Assembly (NCBI GenBank): GCA_928212115.1
Contig: CAKMRJ010005634.1
Coordinates: 122,460,602 to 122,524,601, forward strand
Origin: Lactuca virosa
Lineage: Eukaryota > Streptophyta > Magnoliopsida > Asterales > Asteraceae
Direction of reading: 5' to 3'
DNA length: 64,000 nucleotides
Shown here: one piece after another, positions 45,538 through 58,641 of the stretch
Numbering within the stretch: position 1 is the stretch's first letter
How the letters are laid out: each line of letters begins with the position of its first letter
Program-made: the position numbers and the translations under genes
Notes under the pieces: model-generated
The model's input: the letters and a program-made list of their open reading frames with translations, nothing else
The model's database searches: none
Told to the model about the DNA's origin: nothing

Positions 45538-45745
45538 CAACTCGTCGAGTGCATCCAGCAACTCGTCGAGTTACCCGAGTAACTCGTCAACTCGCCGAGT
45601 TACATGTGTAACTCGTCGAGTTCCTCAACGTCTAGAAGACCGAAAACTCATGTAGACCGAAAACCCCAATCCTTCATAGAAATCACTCGAAATCTTCGAA
45701 AAAGGGTAAACCCTACCCGACTCGTCGAGTTGGCTAAGGGGCTCG
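45538..45745. repeat. ACTCGTCGAGT dyad array in the solo gypsy LTR
   Basis: Three copies of the 11-bp dyad and one ACTCGCCGAGT variant within 45538-45620, with one more (GACTCGTCGAGT) near 45719, the same word as in the copia A leader. Confidence 0.93.
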
Positions 45746-46295
45746 ACGAGTTCCTTTAGTCCTTTTTGTGTTCAGACATTTTTAAGCTACCCCAAAGCTC
45801 CAAATTGTAGATCTAGCCTCCTAAGTCATGATTTCCACATAAATTTGCAAACTTTACGTGCATGCAAGCTCTTAAATGTCAAAACCAAGCTAAGGGAGGG
45901 GTTTTAGCCAAGTAGAAGGATCAATGCTTGATAAATTCAATGACTTTATAACTCTAAGGAATTAGAGGAGTCGAGATCTGAAGTTGCAACTCCAGATGTT
46001 ACCCAATACCCGAAAAGCATCACAAATATACTAAAAATGGCCTAAAACCCAAGAAAAGGGATCTAATGCTAGAATGACCAAGGTAACATCTTGTTACCTT
46101 CAAATGGAAGTCCAAACGATGTAGATGTTGGATCTACAAGCTCCTTCCCGTTCCAAGCTTCTCAACCTTCAAACTTCTGGAACAGGTGTTACAGTTTATC
46201 TATAAATAAAGGGTATTGGTTTATGTTCAAATGTGTGTCTGGATCTTTACATTATTTTTTTAATCATTGTTATTGAAGTACAAGTCTCACTTATC

Positions 46296-47034
46296 TGTTG
46301 GGTTATGAGGATACTTAGGCAACATTAAGGGACAGTGGAAGCAGGATAATTTCTATCATTAATATGCCCAAAAAACATATCAATTAATAACCTATCAATT
46401 ACAACTTAATTATGCAAGAATACATACCTTTTGTTGTCGTCGAAACCTTTATAGATCTTTGATTGATTAATAAGTACTAAGAGTCCAACATCGAACTCCT
46501 CTTTCATAGTCGCACCCAAGGCACTCACAAAAACAACACTCGACAACAACCAATCCATTAAACACATTGAATAAGGACACAAAAAAATCAGATCTGTTGG
46601 AAACAGCGATGCCATGTCGTGGAAATGTAGCTACCATGCCGTGGTGGTGGGATTTTGGTGGTTACGGGAGAAAAAGGAGGTAGGCGAATTTCGGTTAGGG
46701 TTTTATGAAAAACCATCGGTATTTTCGGCCAGAGACCCCTCTATTTATAAGGTAGGATTTAAACCCTTAAATATACTTACCTAATCACCTAATAATTATC
46801 CATATAACTAGTAATTATCTAATGGTTTAAAAATCTTTTTTAATCCTCTAGAACATTCCACAACTTCTAGATTTCATTTAATTAATTAATGACTATTAAT
46901 TAATTAAGAAATCAAGTCCAATAATTTTCCCATGTTATTTATTGCTTATTTATGACCTTCTGTGTAACCCAAAAGGCCCTTAATATTAATAGTAATATTA
47001 CCAACTATTGTGATTGTCAGCACCATTCTCCAAC
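46296..47034 (-). repeat. Copia G 3' LTR
   Basis: TGTTGGGTTATGAGG...CTCCAACG; 739 bp. The outer TG/CA has changed at one base (G for A at 47034). It aligns throughout with 61289-61915. Confidence 0.82.
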
Positions 47035-47989
47035 GCTCCCACTTAAATAATTTACCAACACCATATGGTCTAATATTCACTAGTAATAAGTAGAGAGTAT
47101 ATAGTCAAATGTATTTGCCATAATTACAACATAGAGATGTGATATAGCCCTTAGATAAGTGATCAAATATTCCTTTGTCCTTCAAGATATCTTTATGAAC
47201 GTAAGACATGGATATAGTCAATATCAAATGTTCAAGAATCTATTTCCCGATACCTACTTGCGTCAAACAAAATCAAACTAAATAATTGATTCATCAACTC
47301 AATCAGATAACGGCCATGCATTTTAATGCCAACACCAAATCATTGAGGGGCCAAAGATATCGACTCCAACTATCTAAATAAGATTTAAACAAATAAAATT
47401 TGACTACATAGATTCTGTGTATTCCTCATGTCATATCTATTCAAACCCTATATAATTTCCATTAACAAACAACGTTTCTAGAGAAAGCAGGATACAACAT
47501 ATTGTAAGAGAAAATCTCATGCATCTTTATTTGAAGAATATACTTGTGATAGAATCCATGAAGTAATCTCTAGGTGCAGTTTACTCAGATACCTTAAATC
47601 CCCATTTAAAGTACTCATGAGTATTGGTCACAAATTTGCTATGTTCATCCCCATGGACAATCTACTAATTCTTTATTACAACCTTAATTCATTACTTACT
47701 TCCAAAAGTATGGCCGATTGTGGAAGTTTAAATAAGTAATATTCTAGGAGTGGTTCTAAACATGCAAAAGTGAACATGGTGATATCGTAAATGAAATGAC
47801 CGATCTCCATCAAATATTAAGTTCTCCACTTAATAACTACTAAATCAAATAGAGATTTATATTGCTTCAACTCCTATATTTAAAACAAACTAAACTAAAA
47901 GTGCTTAAGTTAATACACATGCACGAACTCCAACTACTAAATAGAAACACCTCTATTAGTAAGGAACTCACCATCAATGTAACTTTTTC
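47035..47989 (-). other. Copia G 3' untranslated region
   Basis: Begins with the polypurine-like CTCCCACTT. It shares with copia E and B words such as GATAAGTGATCA, CAAGATATC and ATTGAGGGGCC. No coding frame. Confidence 0.7.
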
Positions 47990-50900
47990 ATTGATTTCTT
48001 CTATACTGAGAAGATTATCTCTTTTGTCCTTTTAGGATTCCAAAGAATATTCTTCATTCTTGATACTTGATTCGTTGATTATAGCTAAAAAAGATCTTAC
48101 ACGACTTTTCATGCACAAGTCATACGATTCATTACTTTTACTAGCACGAACTCTTTAAGAATTTTTCATCTCAAGTTTCTTCAAGATTTCAAGTACTTTG
48201 GCTTAAATCAATGAATCACTTGGATCTATCTCCATAGAATCTAAGAATACTTTCTTTTTATTCCCATGTGTTTCACAAAAAAAACAATTCTTAATCTAAG
48301 TAAAGCTTTTACACTTAACAGAGTTAGGACATCTTTTCCTATTTCAATACAAGGGACAACATTTCTCCCACTAGCTTCGACATTAATGATGACTATCTTT
48401 TGTTTCTCATAATTCAATTTTTGAATTTCTCATCGAAGCAAATGATACAGACATGAGATGCTTGTTCTAATCCATCAATCGACTTTTCAAGACTACATAT
48501 CTTTCATAACCCATCTTAGTATATGTGTATTCCTATCCATGCTTGTCATCTTTTGAAGATCTACAAACACTATATGATTTTAACACCAAGTATTGGATCA
48601 ATTCAAAATCCAAACATACATGGACCGAATCTTATTTCTCATAGTTTCCTCCAACTGTATCTTATAGGGCCTTTCGTAGCTTCCGATAGCCGATAGACTC
48701 TTATCACAATCTATCAGTGACTCATTTCCCATGTGACATGGAGTCAACAAGGTCTATGACGTCTTCTATTAGATCTATTTGGAAGAGATAGAGGGATTTC
48801 ATTTTCAATCAATAGGTTTTAACCTCTAATTTAGTGTTAGTGTTTTTTCCTTAGGGTCTTTGTTAATTGATTCTTAATATTATCAAGATCAATGTGGCTC
48901 CTACTAGTTATCTTGGATATTAACTCTTCTTTTTGAAAAACTGCCCTTCGAGCAACAAATACTTTGTTCTCAAAGGCTTTCTAAAAACATAGTTGGGGTG
49001 TCCAATGAAATAACCCATCTTATAGAGCGTTTTATAAGAACTTTCTTAGATTGTATAAGACCAAGGACTCTTTTACCACTTAATCATGGTACAATTCATG
49101 AACTGTTTATAAGCACAGTACGACTCATTGATTACAAATAAGACAATCATTTTGTTTCTCTTTCCAACTATATTGCTTATGGAAATATGGTTTGAGATGA
49201 GTTGTTAAATTGCTTCATAATTACATTAGATGATCGTTAACCTTTTGACCAAGATTCTGACTATCCTATTAGATTTGAGTTTCTTATCCTTTTCCCTTAT
49301 TGACTCTGAACTTTGTTTTAGGACCAATATGAAGACACAATTAGCATGAACTAATTTCAAAAATTGATAGCATCATGAAGTGATGTGTTCATCATTTATC
49401 TTGATATTATGAGAAATGTATCAGTCAAAAAACTTATGGTCTAATTACTTCCAAAATTCTATCCGATTGAATATTTGGTGATGCACTTCTCCTTCGCATA
49501 TTCTAGATGATGATTTAAACATTTTGGTCATAATCAGATCAACATGCATCGTGGTTAATCTAAATGGCATATTAGTTTAAACTAATTCCAACATATACTC
49601 TGCCTCTAGATGGTGTTAGTGTCATCATTCTTGACAAATATGATTTCACTTATCATAAGACTTAGGGTCAAATGAATTTCAAAATCAGATCCAACTGGAT
49701 GTTTGGTAATACAACTCTTATTCATACGTCCAAGACAATGACTCCATAATCGCATTTAATCCGACGACAAATATTCGTTCAATTATTGTTTCTATATAAG
49801 TTTCAAAGATTTCATGACTTCCTTTTAAATAGAAAATATGTGAAATGTTCTATATTTAAATAAGCTAGAATTATCTTACGAAACATTTTATAAACAATTT
49901 CAATCATAAGACCATAGACTTAACATTTGGGAGAACACGTCATTATGATCCTAAGGATAGTAAAGGGACTTGATTCGATGTCCTTGATCATAATCTCTTC
50001 TCTATGTTATAATCTATTACTTCCTTTTGGTTACTGGACATTCTTGCAAATGCTAATACTAACCCTTTAGTGAAACACTCAAGGATTTAAAGTAATATTT
50101 TGATGGTTTTATGGACTCATTCTTCTTATCATAGGCTAAATACTTAGAATAATGAGTTGACTCTTGATCTTTAAAATTAGTACCGATGCCTCGTTATTGA
50201 TGATCTATAAACTCTTCTTTAGGTCTTAGTCTAATTCAAATACATTGGGCATTTGTGATTTTCTTAGGCCTTTTCCTTGTCTTGGTAATCAATTAGCCTA
50301 TCAGAATATGTTTTAGAATAGGTATATCTATTGTCCTTCGTATTCAATGTTGCAGTTGGGTATACAAACTTAGAGCACCCTTTTGCCTGTGGACAAATTT
50401 CTTTCTTCTTCTAGACACTTCTTTCATGATAGTTAATCATAGGTGCATTTGAATTTTTGAGTTATATTCTTAGCCATGTTAGTCCCAAAAAGGTTCTCAA
50501 CATGCTATGCAACTCCAAAATGGATCTTTCCATGTTGTTCATGCTAATTCAGGATCACCTAATCATAGCTAATTCCCAAAGGATGGAATTCCACGTTTCA
50601 TCAATCTTATCAATGTACTTCATTCTTTAAATCTTGGAGTCTCTCTGCTTTTCCAAGTTAATTCCAAAGGTACTCAACATGTGATGCAGTTCCATAATGG
50701 ATCTTTCCAAATAGCTCATAAATCACCTGCAAATATGCACTAGTTAGTTAGTTGGTTATGTCACCATATTCACCTCCCAACATGATGGAATTCCATATTG
50801 CTTCGATTTGTACACTTAACATTTTCTAAGATTGACCTTTCCAAGTTGCTCATATGAAATCAGAATCACCTAATTATATTTCAAGTTAGCTACTTGGTTA

Positions 50901-51100
50901 TGTTTCCATGGTCAACTCCTAATCTTTATGGAATTCCATGTTGAATCAATGCTATCAATGTAATAAGTGTATTTGATACATGCACCTTCCTACAGCTAAA
51001 GAAACAATAGTTCGAGAAACCTTAAAAAGATCTTCACCAAATTTATGATCTTTTTTTTCGTTTAAGAGAGCTATTCTGAAACTACGAACATGATTGATCA
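47990..51100 (-). pseudogene. pol: Copia G pol, relic
   Basis: No frame exceeds about 40 codons, but motifs are readable in the minus direction. An RT piece at about 48390-48500 has CFDEKFKN, aligning with CFDEKVKKFGF of element E, and the SINRLFKT neighbourhood. An integrase C-terminal piece is at about 48935-49020 (KMGYFIGHPNYVFRKPLRTK, compare CIFIGYPQRSFGYLFYRP). The blocks are collinear with copia E. Stops and indels are dispersed all through, so this is an ancient copy. Confidence 0.75.
50440..50970. repeat. Degenerate direct repeats in the copia G gag region
   Basis: Words such as GATGGAATTCCA, CATGCTATGCAACTCC/CATGTGATGCAGTTCC, GGATCTTTCCA and ATCACCTAAT recur three or four times at irregular intervals of about 140-200 bases. 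Duplicated gag sequence or a relic array; no frame. Confidence 0.5.
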
Positions 51101-51622
51101 TTCCTTCTAGTTTATCTTTTAGAGGCTTTATCGTAGTTGATTTTTAGTGGATACTTTTAACATATCATTCAATTAATGATTAGACCTAGTTTTTTTAGTG
51201 ATCCTTAAAGAATAATTACTCAATTATCAAATTATTTCAAAAAGGATAGGATCCATATATCACTCCATGATACGAAGTGGATTAGCCGAAAATCGCACAA
51301 AAAAGAATATAAACTACAAGGCATAGTTTCTATGGGAAGCATACAATTAACATTTTTATAAAAAAAGATTTTGTTTTAATACTTATAATGTTAATACTTT
51401 TAACAAGCCAAATGTCCCATCCCACCCTTTAGGTAACTCAATTAAAAAACGCAAGAAGGCGATGAGGGTGGCAAGCACTAAATGCCACTTAAGAGCCGAC
51501 CTCATTAGGAATTTAAGAGACCTCCTTAAACCTTCATTTATCATTTAGAGTAGGCAATCCTAGTCGCGGTGAGACTAACAATGCTTTCCAACATGCGAGG
51601 ACTCAATGTTCGTATTTTTATG

Positions 51623-51624
<2 letters not shown>

Positions 51625-51691
<67 letters not shown>
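51625..51691. repeat. (AT)n microsatellite
   Basis: About 33 AT units in the copia G leader. Confidence 0.99.
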
Positions 51692-51695
<4 letters not shown>

Positions 51696-51962
51696 ATTTA
51701 AATTTATCTCTATTAATTTTAATTAGACACACGATGACGTAATGCCAATAATTAATACATTCAATCAACAATATCTAATTCTATGATGTTTAATTAACTA
51801 ATTAAACAACTAATCAACTCATTAAACCAATAAGCATAATGTTTTCCAACTTTAGTCAAATTGAGAAATTTGCATGTTGAAATAAATCGAGGCAGATAAC
51901 TTAAGGAGCAAGCAAGACGAGGCAACTAATAGTTTGTAAACGAAAGTAATCTATGAATAGTG

Positions 51963-52052
51963 TCACCACGTAACGGCAGTAAGACCACCGCGTCGCGGTA
52001 AGACACAAAAACGTGTTTTCTGATAAGACCCACCACGTCGTGTAGGAGGACC
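51963..52052. repeat. CG-T-CG dyads in the copia G leader
   Basis: CCGCGTCGCGG and CCACGTCGTGT, each a 5+1+5 dyad with the same CGTCG centre as ACTCGTCGAGT, plus the weaker CCACGTAACGG. Confidence 0.8.
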
Positions 52053-53846
52053 TACCGATCCGTTGTGATGAGAGCATATTCACACATAAACAATTTTTCA
52101 TACAGTTCAGTTTCTAAAACATTTAAAACTAGGGATAATATCATAAAAAGCCTTAAGTTTGGCAGAAAATGTCAGTTTTACCATTCGACAAATTTTTGGT
52201 TCGTTTATGCCGCAAACTTGTCATTTTTTGTCAGTTTTGCCCTTTTTACCTATAATAGCAGGTTTTCAGGTTACCATGAATTATTTTTTGCGAAAAAACC
52301 CTTAAGTTCACAAATATTTTGCAAAAAAAATACAAACATATAAAAATATAAATATATATACAAAATTTGATAAAAGTAATAGTTTTTTAAAATTTATATG
52401 TCAAAAGTTTATATCAAACTAATATAAGTTTTATTGTACTTATATTATGAAACCAAAAACATGTTTCAAATTTGGTTTCATAATATAAGTACAGTAAAAC
52501 TTATATTAGTTTGATATAAATTTTTGACATTTAATTTTTAAAAAACTATTTAGTTTTATCAAATTTTGAATATATATTTGTATTTTATATGTTTATAATC
52601 TTAAGGGTTTTTTTGCAAAATATTTGTAAACTTAAAGATTTTTTCGCAAAAAATAATTCATGGTAACCTGGAAACCTGCTATTACAGGTAAAAAGGGCAA
52701 AACCAACAAAAAAATGACAAGTTTGCGGTATAAACAAACCAAAAATATGTCGAAGGGTAAAACCGACATTTTCTGTCAAACTTAAGGCTTTTTATGTGTA
52801 ACAACTTGTTATTTCGAATCAATAAAAGTCAAAAACAAGTCAACAAAATTCAAACAAACACGTCAAGTATTAAGTCAAATAATATTATTATTTATTTAAA
52901 CATTTTATATATATTTCGATATTGAAAATTATATTCCAAAAGTATGGAGCGAAATCACCATTTGGTGATTCCATGCAAGATCGAAAACCATTTTGGACCG
53001 CAAACCCTCGCAACACCCAACCTCGGGCCGAAATCAGTTCCAACCGCAAACCTCATGATCGAAATCTCTCTATGACCGTAAACCTCATTACACCGAAAAC
53101 CTTCCTTGACCGAAGACACTATGTTCTCGGTTGAGTGGATAGACCGCAATCTCCTTCTTTAGGCGGTGTCACACCTCCCTAAGTGATAAATTGCACTTCC
53201 CTATGTATCCATTACATCAAATATTATCCCCATGTATTAAAACATAACCGAAAACCATCCTTATTACTCTCATTTTTCCTTTTTGCCAATCCACGAAAAC
53301 TCTCTCTTGATTCTTGAATCATAAAGAACCCCTTCACATTTTCTTAACTTATCTCAAGGACATCAAGAACATATTTTCCACCTTCATGCATTCAACCAAA
53401 TTTCCCAAGAAAAACATCACTTAAATTAATTCTTAGGAATTAATTTGGTAAGTTCCTATTACCTTCTAGTGTTTATTTAGCACTTTAAATTACGGGTTAT
53501 CTAAATTAAGTACGATATCGTGTATAAATATTATTAGGATACGGCAATAATCACGTGTTCTAACCCGAGGATCATCACGACCAAGTAGTACCCAATCAAA
53601 AACACGCACACGAGATGAGTTCATCCCCCTACGTTTTCATAATTTTTAAATTGTTTTAGCGGGGGAATACAAGTAAAACACAAAAAATCTTGTGTTTAAA
53701 AATATAAATTTCTTATTATGTTTTCTTACCGTTAATATGAAATTAAACGTGAAATTTGTTAAATATGCAATACATCGTTATTATTAAATTTACAAAGATT
53801 TACAAAACATGTTAAGACGCAACGGTTTTCACATGAACGAAATAAA

Positions 53847-54070
53847 CTTATAAACTATAATAGGGATAGTTTATGGAACAAAGATACTATTTTACAAAGT
53901 TCAGGTAACAACACGGAAACGAACTTATAAACTATAATATGTATAGTTTATGGAACAAAGATACTATTTTACAAAGTTCAGGTTACAACATGGAAACAAA
54001 CTAATAAACTATAATATGTATAGTTTATGGAACAAAGTAACTATTTTACAAAGTAGAGATTAACATATAA
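53847..54070. repeat. 77-bp tandem triplication in the gypsy H 5' LTR
   Basis: Units start at 53847, 53924 and 54001. Each contains the inverted pair TAAACTATA...TATAGTTTA. The same triplication is at about 59718-59945 in the other LTR. Confidence 0.95.
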
Positions 54071-54614
54071 ACAAAAAGGGTTTTTCAGTTATTATTCGTA
54101 AAAACGTTGAAACAATTTGTGAGACGTCTTCGTGTACTTATCTAAGTACTGGTAAAAGTCCTGACTTATTACCAGAATCTCTTGTAGGGAGAGCGAGATA
54201 TTTGTATATAGATCTATTTGGGACTGACAATCTCACACCTCGACTGTTAGCTACAGTCAGGCCGGTAGGCCTGGGGTGACAAATGTCGTTAACATTCTGA
54301 CGCCTTAAGAACATCGCGATCAGGCCGACTGGGTTAGTATGGTTATAAGAACTCACAAGGAGAAAACAACGGCATATTTAAGAATAATATATTTTCAAAT
54401 AATTTTATTTGAATATTAACTTTACATTTGGATTTCAGGGCAAATATACTTTCAAGGGTTTTATTTAAATAATAAAACAATATTACATTATTTGCAAGTA
54501 CAAAATTTCTAGATTTACACAACAGTTACACGAAAAGCAACACATTATATTATTTACTAATATGGTACGAATAGAAGTTCAGAAAACATATATCGAGTAT
54601 CCTTTTTGCTAAAG

Positions 54615-54797
54615 TCTATGATTACTTAATGTATACTTTAGGATTATATATAATAAGGATCTGATAGGCAGTGGAATGTGTGATTTCCGCCTTTCTTCAT
54701 GTTCCTTGTTTGGTTGTGGGCTTAGGGCAGAATTATCCAATCGACTGTCCGTTCAATTTTAATTATATATAATTTATATACACTAAGTAATCATAGG
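54615..54797. repeat. Hairpin module, copy 1 (LTR)
   Basis: Begins CTATGATTACTTAATGTATA and ends TATACACTAAGTAATCATAG, its near-perfect inverse. The core includes TTCCTTGTTTGGTTGTGG. Copies: 55835-56015, 57469-57648, 58211-58306 (shortened) and 60487-60669. Confidence 0.88.
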
Positions 54798-55283
54798 AGA
54801 TAACAGTACGAGTCATACCAATTATATGAATCAGAACCTCGAATCACAGATTATAAACATAAAGAACTTTTACTTTTTGGTCTCAAAGTACTAACACTAC
54901 GATTTCTTTACTAAGAAAATATTGGATTTTCTGGAAGAACACATTAACGTTTTCAATAACAAAGAACATATATTTCCAACAAAATACTTATGAACTCACC
55001 AACTTAAATGTTGACACTTTTTCAAACCACATATATTCTCAGGAAAGTTAGCAGACAGGTACTCTCTCATGCATTACGAAGACGGAGCATAGTAGCATTA
55101 CGTCTTATCTTTTGCTATAGTTTTAATGTTAAATAAGTAATGTTTTGAACACAATGTAAAGACTATGTTATTAATACAATGGTTGTTGTTGCTTTGATTA
55201 CTATTATACAATTGTTGTGACATTGTACATGACTTCCTCCACCCCCGAACGTTTCCGCCGTTTCGGTTTGGGGTGTGACAGAT

Positions 55284-55295
55284 TGGTATCAGAGC
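55284..55295 (+). promoter_or_regulatory. Primer binding site of gypsy H
   Basis: TGGTATCAGAGC, four bases past the LTR end. Confidence 0.92.
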
Positions 55296-55834
55296 ATTGT
55301 TTATAGTGAACTAAGTATATCAACCTATAAAAGATATACAATTATAAACACAGTGGGATAAAAACACTCTGACCAAGAGATATACTTTTAAAATATATTA
55401 ATAGTTTTATTAAAGTATACATACATGCATATATACATACTAGAACAAGTATCACAAGAAGAACAAAACAAAAATATTTAGATGTTGGACACTACAGTCA
55501 AACCTAGACAGTCATGTAATCATATTTGGGATAAATATAGACTAATCAACTATATTTATTTGAGATATGACCAACATGTGTTTGGGAGTGATAGTGGTGT
55601 TGTAACAAGTCTAAAACTTACCAACTCTATATACAAAGGAATACTAGAACCAAACATCAAGTTTAAAATACTATAGGAGTATTTTATGATACTATACAAT
55701 AACAACAAGTCTAAAAACTTAGTAACTTTGTATATCAAGAAGCTCTAGAATCAAACGTATAATTAAAATACTATAGTAGTATTTTAGGCACTATAAGTAA
55801 CTTACGTGAAAACTAAAAGACCTTTACTGGTAGG

Positions 55835-56015
55835 TCTATAATTACTGAGTGTATATGTTAAGGTTATATATAATTGAGATTTTATAGACTTAGAATTTGT
55901 GATTTTTGCTCTACTTCCTGTTCCTTGTTTGGTTGTGGTCTTAGAGTAAGATTACTTATTCGAAGGTCTATTTGATCTTGGTTATATATAATCTGTATAC
56001 ACTACGTGATTATAG
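55835..56015. repeat. Hairpin module, copy 2 (internal, before gag)
   Basis: Same arms and core as copy 1, with more substitutions (CTATAATTACTGAGTGTATA...). Confidence 0.82.
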
Positions 56016-56560
56016 GAGGACCCAGTAAGGATCATCAAAAAAAATCAATAGAGATACTTTTATTAATCTCATAGATTCTTTAGACACTCCCATTCTCGCA
56101 CGAACAACATAGGTAAATGTAACCACTCCATTACAATGGCCATCAGAAGAGTTAAGGAAGAACCAAAAGAGGGTTCATGAGGAGGATTTCGAGAAAGGAC
56201 CGAACGAAGAAAAAGTCACTAGAGAGATCGTTAACGAACCTTACCCTATCAGGAGCAAACTAGAAAGCACTTTATACGTCACACTAGAAATTTATAAACT
56301 GATATAACCTAGTGAGTTAATGACTACATTACTCACACTATATGTTAAGTTTACCGTACCTTTCGTCACAACTAGTAACAATAAAATCAAGAGAGATACT
56401 CCCTTCCAAAACCTATGAAACCCGATCAACTTAAGATTTCAATATATATACCCTATTTTGTTAAACTTAACGTTTGTACAGAACCTATTTCTACTCTCTA
56501 CCATGAATACATCATAGGGATGTAGGTCGAAAAATTGAGAATCGTACAACAAAACGAGAA

Positions 56561-56562
<2 letters not shown>

Positions 56563-56625
<63 letters not shown>
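56563..56625. repeat. (AT)n microsatellite
   Basis: About 31 AT units just upstream of the gypsy H gag start. Confidence 0.99.
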
Positions 56626-56631
<6 letters not shown>

Positions 56632-56690
56632 ATACAACTAGAAACGACCATAGTTACTTACGAACTCGTTTCACATCATACAACAGAATC

Positions 56691-57287
56691 ATGTCTTCAC
56701 ATGGAAATAATCGGCCAACCGATGAAACACCGACTCTACATATAGACTTCGCTACATTCCAAGTCGCCGTAACAGCTTCCGTGACAGATGTCATGGTGCA
56801 ATTCAGCGCTAACAACACAAACGAAAATGGAAACAGTGTCAACAGTTCAACCCGTAATAGCAATCAAGGAAACCAACGAGCGTCGATTGTCAAGGGTACC
56901 CTATACCACAAACCTAAGAGCAAGAAACGAAAGTTCTGGAACAAAAAGGAGCGCAGATTATCTCAAAGTCTTACCAAGAGACAGCAACCTGTGGTAGCCC
57001 CGGCAGCCACAACATCTTCCGCTCAGATACCAGCTAGTCGATATGCGGGAACACTAGCGCAGTGCAACAAGTGTGACTACCATCACAAGGGAGTCTGTCG
57101 GGAGTTACATTGCAAGAACTGAAACAAGAATGGGCACACTACTCGTTTTTGTAAGACTCCGGCCCAACACATCACTTCAACCACCAATGTTGGTACATGT
57201 CAAGTGTGCCATGCATGCGGTGAAACGGGACATTTCAAGAGAGATTGTCCAATAGAGGGGAATGACGGAGGAGAGGGAGGAGTTTAA
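56691..57287 (+). pseudogene. gag: Gypsy H gag, shortened, one stop in a zinc knuckle
   Basis: ATG at 56691 opens 143 codons to TGA at 57120-57122; the same frame then continues to TAA at 57285-57287, 199 codons in all. The N-terminus (ATFQVAVTASVTDVMVQFSAN) looks like a gypsy gag start. The capsid core is missing: the chain passes at once to basic KPKSKKRKFWNKKERR and a QQP-rich linker. First knuckle: H-C-K-N-stop-N-K-N-G-H-T-T-R-F-C, the second cysteine codon having become TGA. Second knuckle: C-H-A-C-G-E-T-G-H-F-K-R-D-C is intact. A nucleic-acid-binding nucleocapsid without a capsid domain would not assemble by itself. Confidence 0.88.
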
Positions 57288-57468
57288 CAAATAGGACATG
57301 GTGAAGCAACGAGGAACCCTTCTAGGATTTTTGGTACGTTTCCAAACAACAATAATATTTACAACTTAAATTTTTATTAAGACTAGTACAATTAAAAAGT
57401 AATTAAATTTCTCTCCCGTCCGAACAAATCACAGCATTCATATAAAAACTAAAGATCCTTACAGATGA

Positions 57469-57648
57469 CCTATGATGGCTTAGTGTAACATTAGGGTCAT
57501 ATATAGTTAGGATTCTGCAGGTTTAGAGTGAGTGATTCCGCCTTATTTCCTGCTTCTTGTTTGATTGTGGATTTAGGGCAGAGTCACTCAGTCGACGGTC
57601 TTCTCAATCTTAATTATACATGATTTGTATACATCGAGCGATTATAGA
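57469..57648. repeat. Hairpin module, copy 3 (internal, after gag)
   Basis: Same arms and core as copy 1. Confidence 0.82.
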
Positions 57649-57879
57649 GAGACTTCGTAGGGATCATATTACGAGATTTCATCAGTAATTATTAAAGTAC
57701 TCTTACTGCCTATATTCGCTAAATACGGTACAAATATTCGCAATAGTAATAACAAGAATAAAACAAAAGGCACTAAAGACATATACATAGAATACGCCAT
57801 CGCTCTAAACAAACACTTCTTCCTAATCGACTTAACACCCGTTACGATAAGAAGTTCCAACGTGGCCATTAGAAATGCA

Positions 57880-58210
57880 TTGGCTTGGTCCTCACCATAC
57901 CAACTCCATGTGCTACGGAAAGACCCTTCGCCTTAACCGGCCGTTTAACGAACACTTTTCAACCTATAACGACAAACATGACACAAACCTCCGTATCGTC
58001 TTTCGCTTCAAAATCAGAAGTACCCGTGCGAGGGGTACTACGCCTCCCTAGCTCATTCTGTAGACAAGAAAATCGAAGCGAAAAAAAAACACCGAGGATG
58101 TTCTGGAAGTCCGTGACCTTCCCGAAGTATCCCCAACAGACCTCCCAGTAATACCATTTCGTAAAGTAAAACAATTTCAAGAATAGAGACCAAGAACCCA
58201 TACAGTTAGC
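57880..58210 (+). pseudogene. pol: Gypsy H protease-RT junction scrap
   Basis: Around 58090-58145 the + strand reads DVLEVRDLPEVSPTDLP, matching the VVREFPEVFPEDLPGLPP stretch that opens RT in chromoviruses (recalled). Nothing of the RT palm follows; hairpin copy 4 comes next. It marks the site of the pol deletion. Confidence 0.6.
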
Positions 58211-58306
58211 CTGTCACTACTAAGTGTATACACGAGAATGGTCACCCATCCGACCATCTTTTCAATCTTAATTATATATGACTTGTATACACGAGGTGAT
58301 GATAGA
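58211..58306. repeat. Hairpin module, copy 4 (shortened)
   Basis: Retains CACTACTAAGTGTATACACG and the right arm, but lacks most of the core. Confidence 0.7.
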
Positions 58307-58628
58307 TGAACCAAGTAAGAGTCTTACCATGAACTTCAGGACAAAACTGCCCAAGACTACGAATAGACATACTACTATTCGAGTGAACATAGACAAGTAA
58401 ACTAAACCCACACCTTTCCCCGTCTTAAGTACAACTTACCTTTTCTAAACAGGCAGTCAGATTAAACGAAACAAAGTCACATACTAATAATAAAGGTCCG
58501 TTGGAACACCAAGCGAGGACCTGAATTTACTTAAAGACGAAAAGATCAATAGAAACAGAAGTACCCACCTCTTTCTCTAGTTTAAGGAATAACCACTCTA
58601 GAACGAATTTCGGGACGAAATTCCCTCT

Positions 58629-58641
58629 AACAGGGGGATAA
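58629..58641 (+). promoter_or_regulatory. Polypurine tract of gypsy H
   Basis: AACAGGGGGATAA directly before the 3' LTR. Confidence 0.8.

Larger units (their letters stand above)
44637..46193 (-). repeat. Solo gypsy LTR
   Basis: 1,557 bp, TGTAACGACCC...CAGGTGTTACA, with flanks CTTTA (44632-44636) and GTTTA (46194-46198), a 5-bp TSD with one mismatch. Orientation is minus by analogy with gypsy D: the motif GCTTAGTAAGTTCCCC (44877-44892) and a minisatellite lie near the U5 end. No internal region, primer site or polypurine tract adjoins it. Confidence 0.82.
52797..55280 (+). repeat. Gypsy H 5' LTR
   Basis: 2,484 bp, TGTAACAACTTG...GGGTGTGACA. It contains imperfect GACCGCAAACC-type repeats (52925-53125), the 77-bp triplication and the hairpin module. 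The LTR pair differs by several indels, including an absent repeat of CTTGATTCTTGAATC. Confidence 0.95.
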
